From: Bacteroidota bacterium
GTDB taxonomy: Bacteria > Bacteroidota > Bacteroidia > AKYH767-A > 2013-40CM-41-45
Reading direction: 5' to 3'
Length of the DNA: 64,000 nucleotides
Assembly (NCBI GenBank): GCA_016720655.1
Contig: JADKKE010000002.1
Coordinates: 260,877-324,876, forward strand
Positions 17,411-26,484 of this stretch are shown here, piece after piece (position 1 is the stretch's first letter; each line of letters starts with the position of its first letter). A program made the translations under genes and the position numbers. Below the pieces are notes generated by a model. That model was not told the origin of the DNA and made no database searches. It was given only the letters and a program-made list of their open reading frames with translations.

Positions 17411-18607
17411 GTGCCACGTGTTTTACGAATTATTAACCGCTTAAATCTGGGAGGACCTACATTCAATGCTGCGCTTTTAACACGGCACATGGCTCCTGAT
17501 TTTGAAACCTTACTGGTTGCAGGCAGCAAACAGGATTCAGAAGAAAGTTCTGATTTTATTGTGCACGAGCTAGGGCTCAGCTATAAAAAAATTCCAGAAA
17601 TGCATCGTTCCCTGAATCCAATACGCGATTATTTTGCCTACCGTAAAATTGTAAAAATCATCCGGGAATTTAAACCGGATATTGTTCATACTCATGCTGC
17701 GAAAGCAGGGACTCTGGGCCGCTTAGCAGCGATTCACGAGAATGTGCCTGTGATTTTACATACATTTCACGGACATGTTTTTCATTCTTATTTTAATCCG
17801 CTAAAAACAAAATTGTTTTTAGGAATCGAACGTTATCTGGCCAAGCGCAGTTCTCGCATTATTGCCATCAGTGAAAGACAAAAATTTGAGCTGAGTACAA
17901 TTCATAAAGTTTGTCACCCTTCAAAAATTAAAGTGATTCCACTTGGTTTTGACCTCTCGAGATTCCAGGAATCGATTCCTCAAAAGCGAAAAAACTTTCG
18001 GGATAAATATCTTCTTGAGCCTGATGAACTGGCCATAGGAATTATCGGAAGACTGGTCCCTGTTAAGAATCACACTTTGCTTTTGAGGGCAGCTGCTCAG
18101 GTATTTGAAAAAACGAAAAAGAAGATCCGTTTTTTTCTCATTGGTGATGGAGAAGAAAGGTCACATCTGTTCAATCTTTGCAATGAACTCAAACTGGATT
18201 ACACTTATTTTCCTCAAACCCCCAGAAAAGCAACAGTGACCTTTTGCAGTTGGATTCATGAGGTCGATGTCGCGATTTCCGGATGCGATATTATTGCATT
18301 GACTTCATTGAATGAAGGAACTCCGGTTAGCCTCATCGAAGCACAGGCTGGTAACAAACCGGTGATTACGACGGATGTTGGTGGAATCGAAAATATTGTA
18401 TCGCCGGGGAACACAGCACTACTTGTAGGGAACAACGATCTTGGGCAGTTTTCGGAAGGTTTATTAAGATTAGTTGAAGATGATGAATTAAGACAGCGGC
18501 TATCGGCAAACGGTTGGGATCTGGTCAAGGACCGATTTCACTATACCCGGCTTGTACGTGAAATGAAAAGCCTCTATTTTGATTTATTAGCAGGAGTATC
18601 GAAATGA
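17411..18607 (+). CDS. Glycosyltransferase family 4
   Basis: A 398-residue GT-B-fold retaining glycosyltransferase. The N-terminal acceptor domain opens with VLRIINRLNLGGPTFNAALL, and FKPDIVHTHAAKAGTLGRLA is the usual second signature. The C-terminal nucleotide-sugar domain shows AIGIIGRLVPVKNHTLLL and the E-x7-E motif in LNEGTPVSLIEAQAGNKPV. The start is a GTG at 17411. It is the first gene of the polysaccharide locus, just before the Wza/Wzc export genes. The sugar it transfers is unknown. Confidence 0.9.
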   Translation: MPRVLRIINRLNLGGPTFNAALLTRHMAPDFETLLVAGSKQDSEESSDFIVHELGLSYKKIPEMHRSLNPIRDYFAYRKIVKIIREFKPDIVHTHAAKAGTLGRLAAIHENVPVILHTFHGHVFHSYFNPLKTKLFLGIERYLAKRSSRIIAISERQKFELSTIHKVCHPSKIKVIPLGFDLSRFQESIPQKRKNFRDKYLLEPDELAIGIIGRLVPVKNHTLLLRAAAQVFEKTKKKIRFFLIGDGEERSHLFNLCNELKLDYTYFPQTPRKATVTFCSWIHEVDVAISGCDIIALTSLNEGTPVSLIEAQAGNKPVITTDVGGIENIVSPGNTALLVGNNDLGQFSEGLLRLVEDDELRQRLSANGWDLVKDRFHYTRLVREMKSLYFDLLAGVSK

Positions 18608-18647
18608 TTACATTGTATAATTTTCTGGGAAATTCGTTAATAAATCC

Positions 18648-18655
18648 TATTTTTG
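18648..18655 (+). promoter_or_regulatory. Candidate -7 box before the Wza-like gene
   Basis: TATTTTTG fits TAnnTTTG and lies 15 bases before the ATG at 18671. No convincing -33 box is present. Confidence 0.3.
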
Positions 18656-18670
18656 TCGAATTATCAACTC

Positions 18671-19419
18671 ATGCGGAACCTACTTTTTATTTGTGTGCTG
18701 GGATTTTTATTCAGTTGCCGGTCCCTCGCACCTAACAGAATGTTTCAGACACCAAAGGATTATGAATTTGCAAAGGATTCCGGTTCTGCAAGTCCTAAAA
18801 CCACGTACCTGATCCAGCCCTATGACAAACTGGAATTACACATTTATAGCAATGATGGGTTCAAACTGGTAGACATCACCCAAAACACCATGAATACCAC
18901 CAATATGTATGAGAATTTTTCATACATCGTTGATGAATCGGGTGAAATCAAATTTCCGATCGTAGGATATGTCAATTTGAAAGGGAAGACAGTTCGTGAT
19001 GGTCAGGAAATACTGGAAAAAGCGTATTCAAAATACTACCACGATCCCTTTGTAATTCTTAGAGTAACCAACAGACATGTACTTGTATTCCAGGGCGACA
19101 ATGGCCATGGGACCTTGGTGAATCTTCAGAATGACAACACCAGTTTGTTTGAAGCGCTGGCACTTGCCGGTGGTTTGACTCGAATAGCAAAGCGTACAGA
19201 ATTAAAATTGTTCGCGGCGATCTGCACCAGCCAAAAATTTATCTCGCTGATGTTTATACTCTCGAAGGACTAAAAGATTCTGAGTTGCGAATTCTAAGCA
19301 ATGACATCATTTATATTGAAGCTGCTCCTGACTACAAACAAAGAATTTTCCAACAACTTACCCCGGTAGTGGGAATTATCACTGCTGTTTTACTTGTTTT
19401 GAATTTGGTGAAAAATTAA
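18671..19419 (+). CDS. Polysaccharide export outer-membrane lipoprotein, Wza/BexD-like (frameshifted)
   Basis: The outer-membrane channel component of capsule or exopolysaccharide export. From the ATG at 18671 there is a lipoprotein signal (MRNLLFICVLGFLFSC), a Poly_export domain (YLIQPYDKLELHIYSNDGF ... GEIKFPIVGYVNLKGKTV) and a SLBB-like part. In the first frame translation becomes nonsense after LAGGLTRIAK and stops at 19273. Adding one base near 19189-19194 restores AYRIKIVRGDLHQPKIYLAD and continues to DIIYIEAAPDYKQRIFQQL and a C-terminal hydrophobic helix, with the stop at 19419 (249 residues). The lesion looks like a base-call error. It is four bases from the wzc-like gene. Confidence 0.88.
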
Positions 19420-19422
19420 TCA

Positions 19423-21837
19423 ATGGGCAGAAAAAAAATATCGAATCTGAACGAAGAGTTTGATTTGAAATTATTCGCGATCATTGCGCGGAAAAATTTC
19501 TATCTTCTCTTCATTAACATTACCATTTTCCTTACCCTCTCCTATTTGTACCTCCGGTATACGCATCCGGTGTACATTTCCGAAACTGTTTTGAAAATCG
19601 GAACTGTTAACAATGCGAATGCTGTTTTGAACCTGCAGAACAATCAGTTTATGGATGCCATGGGTTCATCCAATCAGCTTGCCGGCGATATCGAATTGTT
19701 ACGATCCAGAGTCATGATTGCGCGTGTCATCGCGCGAATGCAAATGAATGTGAGTTATTTTTCCCAGGGAAATGTACTCGATAATGAGATGTACAATAAT
19801 TCACCTTTTTCAATCGAATATCAGGTGCAGGATTCCAGTCTTCTCGATTCCCGTTTCATTCTTTATTTCGATTCACAAAAACAGTTCAAGGTAAGTTATA
19901 ACTGGGACGATCAGGAAGTGAGCCGGACCGGAGCCATCGGAGAATGGAATGCATATCCGGGGATACGCTTAAAGGTGAAAATTATTAATTATCCGATCAT
20001 TCTGCGGCAACAGAAAAAAATCAGTGATGCGCCTTACTATTTCACCATTAACAACAATGAGTCATTAATTGAAAAATATTTCCAGTTTGTATCGGTCTTG
20101 TTGTTGAATCCCAATGCACAGACGATAAAAATTTCTTTCAAGGATAACAATGCCAGTAAAGCTGCGGATTTTGTAAACAGGATGGCTGAGGAATACGATG
20201 AGTATGATAAAGAACGTAAATCCGAAGGCTCGAACAAATCACTGGGTTTTATCAATGAAACCATTCAGTCGATCGATAATGAATTGAAGATTTCTGAATT
20301 GTCACTTGAACTCTTCAAAAAAGAAAATAAGATCCTTGACCCTGCCAAAAATGCAGATGATGTTTTGATGCATATTCATACCATGATTGATCAACGGGTG
20401 AATATTCAACTGGAGATGGCTGTATTGGAAAGACTCGAAAAAGACATTCTTACCAATGATAAACTCGAAAATTTATTACCTCTTCTCGCAGGTACATATA
20501 CAGATGCTCTGATTCAGAATCTGGTTGAAAAGATCCAATTGCTCGAAGACAGGAAATCGAATCTTGGTTTCATGGCGACGGAAGACAATGCTGCAATGAA
20601 ATCACTTGATCTCGACATTGACAATCAGCGAAGAATTCTGATAAAGTCCATGTCCAATGCAAAATTATCTCTTGTCGAAAAAATTAAATCGATTGATCAG
20701 CGAATTACCGAATTTGAATATGGATTCATGAAATTGCCCGGCAAAGAGGCAGAAATGAGTCGATTGCAACGTACCTATGAAGTGAATCAGAAATTCTATC
20801 AGCTCCTATTGGAAAAGAAAGTAGAATTTTCAATCACGAAGGCAGGAGTTGTGACAAACAATATTATTCTTCAAAAGGGTAAAATTGCCAATGAACCGCT
20901 CACTCCAAACCGCAGACTTATTATAGCAGGCAGTTTGTTGCTCGGTTTCATCATCAGTTTTCTGATCATTTTTGTCCGCTATCTCTTTTATAATGAAATT
21001 ACTTCATTGGATGAAATCAATCAGTATACAGATGCATCACTGCTTGGGATCATACCAAAGTATAAAAGCGAAATTCCGGTTTCTCAATTGCTGGTCGACA
21101 AGAATCCGAAATCGGCCATCTCGGAATCTTTCCGTTCAGTGCGTACCAACCTACAGTTCATTTCCAATGAACCCGGAGCGAAAGTTATTGCCATCACTTC
21201 TACTATTTCCGGAGAAGGAAAAACCTTTGTTGCCATCAATCTTGCCGGTGTCATTGCGTTTTCGGAAAAACGTGTGATGATCATTGACCTTGACATGCGG
21301 AAACCAAAGATCCACCTTGGATTTAATGTGGAGAACGTACGTGGAATGAGTACAATTCTTATTGGTAAAGACAGTGCAGATGTATGCATCAACAAGAGTA
21401 ATCTGAAGAACCTCGATTTCATCACAGCCGGACCTATTCCACCGAATCCATCGGAATTGATCCTGAGCAAACGAATGAATGAGTTGATTGATTATCTTAA
21501 AAACAGTTATGACATTGTGATCATCGATACTCCTCCGGTAGGAATTGTTACTGATGGTGTTGAAATTATTCAAAATGCGGATTACCCGATTTATATTATT
21601 CGCGCTCAATATTCAAAGCGAATGTTTATTCAAAACCTCAACAAACTTATTGATGAGAACAAAATCAAGATGGCTGTTGTATTGAATGGAGTAGAAATGT
21701 CCAGATTCAAATATGGATATGGTTATGGATACGGATACGGATACGGTTATGGATACGGCTATGGTTACTATGATGACGAAGCTAAAAAACACATGACACG
21801 CTGGGATCGGTTCAAAATGAGATTAAGAGGAAACTAA
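19423..21837 (+). CDS. Wzc-like polysaccharide co-polymerase and BY-kinase
   Basis: An inner-membrane chain-length regulator with a cytosolic tyrosine autokinase, 804 residues. It has a Wzz domain with helices at about 28-48 and 500-525, a long periplasmic coiled region, and a C-terminal kinase: Walker A ISGEGKT with K600, Walker A-prime VMIIDLDMRKPK, and Walker B YDIVIIDTPPVG. The Tyr cluster is a striking Gly-Tyr repeat with 11 tyrosines just before the end (21712-21771), followed by YDDEAKKH. It acts with the Wza-like protein upstream. Dephosphorylation needs a phosphatase that is not seen in the window. Confidence 0.95.
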   Translation: MGRKKISNLNEEFDLKLFAIIARKNFYLLFINITIFLTLSYLYLRYTHPVYISETVLKIGTVNNANAVLNLQNNQFMDAMGSSNQLAGDIELLRSRVMIARVIARMQMNVSYFSQGNVLDNEMYNNSPFSIEYQVQDSSLLDSRFILYFDSQKQFKVSYNWDDQEVSRTGAIGEWNAYPGIRLKVKIINYPIILRQQKKISDAPYYFTINNNESLIEKYFQFVSVLLLNPNAQTIKISFKDNNASKAADFVNRMAEEYDEYDKERKSEGSNKSLGFINETIQSIDNELKISELSLELFKKENKILDPAKNADDVLMHIHTMIDQRVNIQLEMAVLERLEKDILTNDKLENLLPLLAGTYTDALIQNLVEKIQLLEDRKSNLGFMATEDNAAMKSLDLDIDNQRRILIKSMSNAKLSLVEKIKSIDQRITEFEYGFMKLPGKEAEMSRLQRTYEVNQKFYQLLLEKKVEFSITKAGVVTNNIILQKGKIANEPLTPNRRLIIAGSLLLGFIISFLIIFVRYLFYNEITSLDEINQYTDASLLGIIPKYKSEIPVSQLLVDKNPKSAISESFRSVRTNLQFISNEPGAKVIAITSTISGEGKTFVAINLAGVIAFSEKRVMIIDLDMRKPKIHLGFNVENVRGMSTILIGKDSADVCINKSNLKNLDFITAGPIPPNPSELILSKRMNELIDYLKNSYDIVIIDTPPVGIVTDGVEIIQNADYPIYIIRAQYSKRMFIQNLNKLIDENKIKMAVVLNGVEMSRFKYGYGYGYGYGYGYGYGYGYYDDEAKKHMTRWDRFKMRLRGN
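21712..21771 (+). repeat. Gly-Tyr hexanucleotide repeat encoding the Wzc tyrosine tail
   Basis: Ten TAT/TAC codons each separated by one GGN codon, plus a final Tyr, i.e. 11 tyrosines in 20 codons. Codon choice varies (GGA/GGT/GGC, TAT/TAC), so it is under protein-level selection rather than a fresh DNA slippage product. Confidence 0.9.
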
Positions 21838-21849
21838 TCACGCCTGAGG

Positions 21850-22401
21850 ATGAAATTTGTACCGACCCCATTGACCGGCCTGATAATCATCGTTCCGGAT
21901 ATTTTTCAGGATGAACGAGGAACTTTTCTTGAGACCTTCAACCATTATAAATTTCTGGAAGCAGGCATTGATGTTGATTTTGTTCAGGACAATCAATCCA
22001 CAAGTAATATAAATGTAATTCGTGGTTTGCATTTTCAACAGTCGCCGTTTGCCCAGGGCAAATTGGTGAGAGTTGTAAAGGGCAGAGTGATGGATGTTGC
22101 TGTGGACATTCGGCCTGAATCGCCAACATTCGGACGGCATTATGCAATGGAATTAAATTCCAATGATTTGCGTATGCTTTGGATTCCTCCCGGCTTTGCA
22201 CACGGATTTTCTGTTTTGGAGCAAGATACTGTCTTCAGTTACAAAGTGAGTGCTGCTTATAGCAAGGAGCACGAACGCGGAATCCGGTTTGATGATCCTG
22301 AATTAAACATCAATTGGGGTATAACAAATCCCATTGTTTCAGGAAAGGATAAACTGCTTCCTACCTTTAGAGAATACATGCATCACATTCGCCAGGAATA
22401 A
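21850..22401 (+). CDS. rmlC: dTDP-4-dehydrorhamnose 3,5-epimerase
   Basis: A cupin-fold epimerase making dTDP-4-dehydro-L-rhamnose. The 183 residues show the family pattern: ERGTFLETF, DFVQDNQSTSNINVIRGLHF (catalytic His), GKLVRVVKGRVMDVAVDIRP and LWIPPGFAHGFSVLE. RmlA, RmlB and RmlD are not in the window, so either they are elsewhere or the enzyme serves another dTDP-sugar. It lies 12 bases after the Wzc-like gene. Confidence 0.95.
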   Translation: MKFVPTPLTGLIIIVPDIFQDERGTFLETFNHYKFLEAGIDVDFVQDNQSTSNINVIRGLHFQQSPFAQGKLVRVVKGRVMDVAVDIRPESPTFGRHYAMELNSNDLRMLWIPPGFAHGFSVLEQDTVFSYKVSAAYSKEHERGIRFDDPELNINWGITNPIVSGKDKLLPTFREYMHHIRQE

Positions 22402-22478
22402 TCACCAACGAAATCCATGGATACACCCACAGTTAATGGCAAATCGCCAATGTAGCTTATTGAAGAATCCAAAATTTA

Positions 22479-22486
22479 TATTTTTG
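22479..22486 (+). promoter_or_regulatory. Candidate -7 box before the MraY/WecA-like gene
   Basis: TATTTTTG fits TAnnTTTG and lies 32 bases before the ATG at 22519. Confidence 0.35.
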
Positions 22487-22518
22487 CCCATAATTAAAAT
22501 CCAATTTCGCACGAACAA

Positions 22519-23607
22519 ATGAATCAAACCAGCCATTATCTTATCACTGTACATGGCTTGTTTTTCCTCGTATCTATAATTTTTTCTTTTCTGATCAACC
22601 GTTTGTTTCTGAAGTTCGTGAGAACACTGGGAATCCGCAATCAGGACGATACAGTTATACGCTGGGGTTCACAATCCAAACCTGCTGTCGGTGGTTTTTC
22701 ATTTTACATTATCTATCTCTTATCGGTAATCACCTACTCCATTTTCTTTGATAGCAATCAGGTATTTCTGAGTAAAGAATTTATTGGTATCCTGTTGGCA
22801 ACGATGCTGGGATTTTTACTTGGGCTGGCGGATGATGCATACAATACCAAACCGTTTTTAAAATTTCTGACACAGGTTACATGCGCTGTGATTTTGATGG
22901 TAACCGGTACAGAAATCACCTTATCGTATGTGGAACCAGTGAATTATGTGATCACAATCTTTTGGGTGGTAGGTATCATGAATTCCCTTAACATGCTCGA
23001 CAACATGGACGCGATCACCACGACCGTATCCATTTCAATAATCCTTTCCGCTCTTGCGGTCATGGCTTTCCATCAGGAATTTGGCAGCGTCTATTTCATG
23101 ATCCTTATAGGAGTAATGGCTGCATTGATTGGATTCCTGTATTTCAACTGGCATCCTTCGAAAATGTATATGGGTGATACCGGGAGTCAGTTCCTAGGTG
23201 TCTTTCTTGCTGCTATAGGAATAAAATATTTATGGAATGCAGAACCTCCTTCCGGAGATCTTATCAGTGCAAGAAACCTGCTTTTGCCATTGATCGTGTT
23301 CCTCATGCCAATCATTGATACGACAACTGTTGTCATCAATCGACTGATGAAAGGTCAGAGTCCTTTTGTTGGTGGCAAGGATCACACCACACATGCCCTC
23401 GCCTATCTCGGCCTAAGCGACCGACAAGTAGCGATGGTTTTTTGGTTCATGACATTGTTATCGCTGCTTCTTGTGGTAATCATCGAAAAATATCTTCGTG
23501 AATGGACACATACCTATACAGCCATTTTTTCTGTCTATGTGGTATTGATGTTTGCACTGTTTTATTATGCAGCGCGAACGGTAAAAGTTAAAAAGGAGAA
23601 AGCCTGA
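22519..23607 (+). CDS. MraY/WecA-family undecaprenyl-phosphate sugar-1-phosphate transferase
   Basis: A polytopic membrane enzyme (362 residues, about 10-11 helices) that starts glycan assembly by loading a sugar-1-phosphate onto undecaprenyl phosphate. Key motifs are LGLADDAYNTKPFLKF (the DD pair), MNSLNMLDNMDAIT, HPSKMYMGDTGSQFLG and the cytoplasmic HTTHALAYLGLS loop, matching WecA/WbpL/TagO-type enzymes rather than peptidoglycan MraY. It is probably the initiating transferase for the surface polysaccharide of this locus. Confidence 0.93.
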   Translation: MNQTSHYLITVHGLFFLVSIIFSFLINRLFLKFVRTLGIRNQDDTVIRWGSQSKPAVGGFSFYIIYLLSVITYSIFFDSNQVFLSKEFIGILLATMLGFLLGLADDAYNTKPFLKFLTQVTCAVILMVTGTEITLSYVEPVNYVITIFWVVGIMNSLNMLDNMDAITTTVSISIILSALAVMAFHQEFGSVYFMILIGVMAALIGFLYFNWHPSKMYMGDTGSQFLGVFLAAIGIKYLWNAEPPSGDLISARNLLLPLIVFLMPIIDTTTVVINRLMKGQSPFVGGKDHTTHALAYLGLSDRQVAMVFWFMTLLSLLLVVIIEKYLREWTHTYTAIFSVYVVLMFALFYYAARTVKVKKEKA

Positions 23608-23619
23608 GGCTGCTACACC

Positions 23620-24222
23620 CTATTTTTCTTCATCGTTGCCGGAAAGAAATCCGGCTAAATTTTGAATTGCCCTGGCGCGATGACTGAATTTGTTCTTTTC
23701 CTTTAAACTCATTTGTGCAAAAGTTCGTGTATCCCCTTCCGGAAGAAAAATCGGGTCGTATCCAAATCCTTCAGTACCAAACGGAGTTTCAGTAATATTA
23801 CCATTCACCGAACCCTCAAAAAGAAATTCCTGCTGATTGATATATAGAGCAATCACGGTTCTGAATTTTGCTTTGCGATTTTGAATACCATTCATTTCAG
23901 TGAGAACCTTTCTGATATTTTCTTCGGAGTTGCACGCAGGTCCGGCATAACGCGCTGAATAAACGCCAGGTCTTCCATCCAAAGCTTCAACTTCCAGTCC
24001 TGTGTCATCAGCAAAACAATCCATTCCGAATTTATCATGTATATATCTCGCTTTTTGACGGGCATTGTCTTCCAGATGGACACCGGTTTCAGGAAGGTCA
24101 TCAGTTCCGTCAATTTCCCGCAGGCTGATCAAATGCACATTCGGTGGCAGAAGTTGTTCGACTTCTTTTAATTTGTGTAAATTATTGGTCGCAAACACTA
24201 ATTTCAAAGCTCCTTTCAGCAT
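23620..24222 (-). CDS. rdgB: XTP/dITP diphosphatase (RdgB/HAM1)
   Basis: Removes non-canonical purine nucleotides (ITP, dITP, XTP), giving the monophosphate and pyrophosphate. The 200 residues contain LVFATNNLHKLKEVEQLLP, CFADDTGLEVEALDGRPGVY, SARYAG and the C-terminal GFGYDPIFLPEG, FAQMSLKEKNKFSHRA signatures. The chosen ATG gives a six-residue lead before LVFATNN. It is on the opposite strand inside the polysaccharide locus, a housekeeping gene in an otherwise plus-strand block. Confidence 0.96.
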   Translation of the reverse strand: MLKGALKLVFATNNLHKLKEVEQLLPPNVHLISLREIDGTDDLPETGVHLEDNARQKARYIHDKFGMDCFADDTGLEVEALDGRPGVYSARYAGPACNSEENIRKVLTEMNGIQNRKAKFRTVIALYINQQEFLFEGSVNGNITETPFGTEGFGYDPIFLPEGDTRTFAQMSLKEKNKFSHRARAIQNLAGFLSGNDEEK

Positions 24223-24363
24223 CTATTTTTTTTACAAATGTGCAAAAAGTACGATTAGGAAATCAGAAAAATCAGCATTGTGATTCACAATGAACCAAAC
24301 TAAAAAACATCCATTTACAGCTCAATTCGCAGGATAATTGCCCAGTTCAGTGCAAATAATTTG

Positions 24364-24371
24364 TATCTTTG
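24364..24371 (+). promoter_or_regulatory. Candidate -7 box before gmd
   Basis: TATCTTTG fits TAnnTTTG, 44 bases before the gmd ATG in the divergent rdgB/gmd gap. An ATTG 23 bases upstream is a weak -33 candidate. Confidence 0.45.
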
Positions 24372-24414
24372 AGATTACAAATCAAGCTGTAGAAGGGCAG
24401 CAAATATCATATCT

Positions 24415-25527
24415 ATGAAAGTTGCACTGATCACCGGAATCACCGGACAAGATGGCGCCTATCTGGCTGAATTCCTCTTGAAAAAAGGGTATGATGTCCA
24501 TGGCATCAAACGCAGGAGTTCATTGTTCAATACTGACCGGATTGATCATTTGTATCACGATCCCCACGAGAAAAATGTACGATTCAAATTGCATTATGGA
24601 GATCTCACAGATAGTACGAATCTGATTCGTATTGTTCAGGAGACACAACCTGATGAAATTTACAATCTCGGTGCAATGTCTCATGTTAAAGTAAGTTTTG
24701 AAACTCCGGAATACACAGCAAATGCAGATGGAATCGGAACACTCCGGATTTTGGAGGCAGTACGTTTATTGGGACTCACTAAAAAAACCAAAATCTATCA
24801 GGCATCTACTTCTGAGTTGTATGGATTGGTTCAGGAAGTTCCTCAATCTGAGCGAACACCTTTCTATCCCCGATCTCCTTATGCTGTAGCAAAATTATAT
24901 GCCTACTGGATAACCGTAAATTACAGGGAAGCATATGAAATGTTTGCCGTAAACGGAATTCTCTTCAATCACGAATCACCCATGCGTGGGGAAACATTTG
25001 TTTCCCGAAAAATAACTCGTGCTGTTGCACGAATTGCTTTGGGTCTCCAGGATCAGGTGTTTCTTGGGAATCTTGATTCCAAAAGAGACTGGGGGCATGC
25101 AAAGGATTATATTGAGGCCATGTGGTTGATGTTGCAACAGGAAAAACCGGAAGATTTTGTTATTGCAACCGGTACAACAACTCCGGTGAGAGAATTTCTG
25201 AGAAAATCTTTTCAGACAGTAGGTATCACTGTAGAATTTAAAGGTAGCGGTCTGGAAGAAAAAGCATATGTTCAGTCGTGTTCTGTTCCGGAATATCAAT
25301 TGCCAGCAGGCAAACTTGTGATGTCTGTCGATCCGCGGTATTTTCGTCCCACAGAAGTTGAATTACTTCTTGGTGATGCAACAAAAGCTCAGGAAAAACT
25401 CGGATGGAAACCGGTGTACACACTGGACATGTTGGTAAAAGAAATGATGACTTCGGATCTTGATCTTTTCCGAAAAGACAAATATTTGAAAGAAGGCGGT
25501 CATAAGGTTTTTAATTACAATGAATAA
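24415..25527 (+). CDS. gmd: GDP-mannose 4,6-dehydratase
   Basis: Converts GDP-D-mannose to GDP-4-dehydro-6-deoxy-D-mannose, the first step to GDP-L-fucose. A 370-residue short-chain dehydrogenase-type protein with the NADP-binding ALITGITGQDGAYLAEFLL, the active-site STSELYG and YPRSPYAVAKLYAYW (Tyr-x3-Lys), and the GMD-type RGETFVSRKITRAVARI. It overlaps the GDP-L-fucose synthase gene by eight bases. Confidence 0.97.
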   Translation: MKVALITGITGQDGAYLAEFLLKKGYDVHGIKRRSSLFNTDRIDHLYHDPHEKNVRFKLHYGDLTDSTNLIRIVQETQPDEIYNLGAMSHVKVSFETPEYTANADGIGTLRILEAVRLLGLTKKTKIYQASTSELYGLVQEVPQSERTPFYPRSPYAVAKLYAYWITVNYREAYEMFAVNGILFNHESPMRGETFVSRKITRAVARIALGLQDQVFLGNLDSKRDWGHAKDYIEAMWLMLQQEKPEDFVIATGTTTPVREFLRKSFQTVGITVEFKGSGLEEKAYVQSCSVPEYQLPAGKLVMSVDPRYFRPTEVELLLGDATKAQEKLGWKPVYTLDMLVKEMMTSDLDLFRKDKYLKEGGHKVFNYNE

Positions 25528-26470
25528 ACAAGACAAGATTTATGTTGCAGGCCACAATGGTATGGTTGGCTCTGCCATTGTCAGACACCTGAGAAGTTTG
25601 GGTTTTACCAATTTGCTTCTTGCAAGTTCGGCTGAACTGGACTTGAGAAATCAGGCTGCTGTTCAACATTTTTTTGAACAGAACCATCCTGACCTGGTAT
25701 TCCTCGCTGCAGCAAAAGTTGGAGGTATCCATGCGAACAATATTTATCGGGCAGAATTTATATACGACAATCTTGCTATTGAATTAAACGTAATCGATGC
25801 TGCCTACAAATCGAAAGTAAAAAAACTTCTCTTTCTTGGTTCGTCCTGTATCTATCCGAAAAATGCACCGCAACCGATGAATGAAGACCTTTTGTTATCG
25901 GGTTTTCTTGAGCAAACAAACGAGCCTTATGCCATTGCAAAGATTGCCGGAATAAAATTGTGCGAAGCGTATCGTGATCAATACGGGTGTAATTTTATTT
26001 CTGCAATGCCAACGAATCTTTATGGACCGAATGACAATTACCATTTGGAACATTCGCACGTATTGCCTGCCCTACTCAGAAAATTTCACGATGCAAAACT
26101 GAACGGCGATACTAGTGTGGAAGTTTGGGGAACAGGAAATCCAAAGCGTGAATTTCTGCATGTAGACGATCTGGCGAGTGCCTGTGTTTTCATGATGGAA
26201 AACTATAATGAAAAACAATTTCTGAATATCGGATTTGGCGAAGACATCAGCATAGCAGATCTCGCAAAACTGATCATGAACATCACCGGTTATTCAGGGT
26301 CGATTCAATTTAATACAACTAAACCAGACGGAACCTACCGGAAACTTCTCGATTCCAGCCGACTTCATGCCTTGAATTGGAAAGCAAAAATTGAATTGGA
26401 AGAGGGCATCCGAAATACTTATCAAGATTTTCTGCGCGGGTTGGAACAACAAGTTCTATCTTCCCGTTAA
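25520..26470 (+). CDS. fcl: GDP-L-fucose synthase
   Basis: NADPH-dependent 3,5-epimerase and 4-reductase that turns the Gmd product into GDP-L-fucose. 316 residues: IYVAGHNGMVGSAIVRHL nucleotide-binding loop, FLAAAKVGGIHANN, LGSSCIYPKNAPQPMNEDLL, the catalytic YAIAKIAGIKLC (Tyr-x3-Lys) and MPTNLYGPNDNYHLEHSHVL. It overlaps gmd and supplies fucose for the glycan of this locus. Confidence 0.97.
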   Translation: MNKQDKIYVAGHNGMVGSAIVRHLRSLGFTNLLLASSAELDLRNQAAVQHFFEQNHPDLVFLAAAKVGGIHANNIYRAEFIYDNLAIELNVIDAAYKSKVKKLLFLGSSCIYPKNAPQPMNEDLLLSGFLEQTNEPYAIAKIAGIKLCEAYRDQYGCNFISAMPTNLYGPNDNYHLEHSHVLPALLRKFHDAKLNGDTSVEVWGTGNPKREFLHVDDLASACVFMMENYNEKQFLNIGFGEDISIADLAKLIMNITGYSGSIQFNTTKPDGTYRKLLDSSRLHALNWKAKIELEEGIRNTYQDFLRGLEQQVLSSR

Positions 26471-26484
26471 TTCAAATTATTTCA

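Noticed and set aside
21151..21609. 152-residue minus-strand frame inside the Wzc-like gene
   Set aside because: Antisense shadow of the BY-kinase domain.
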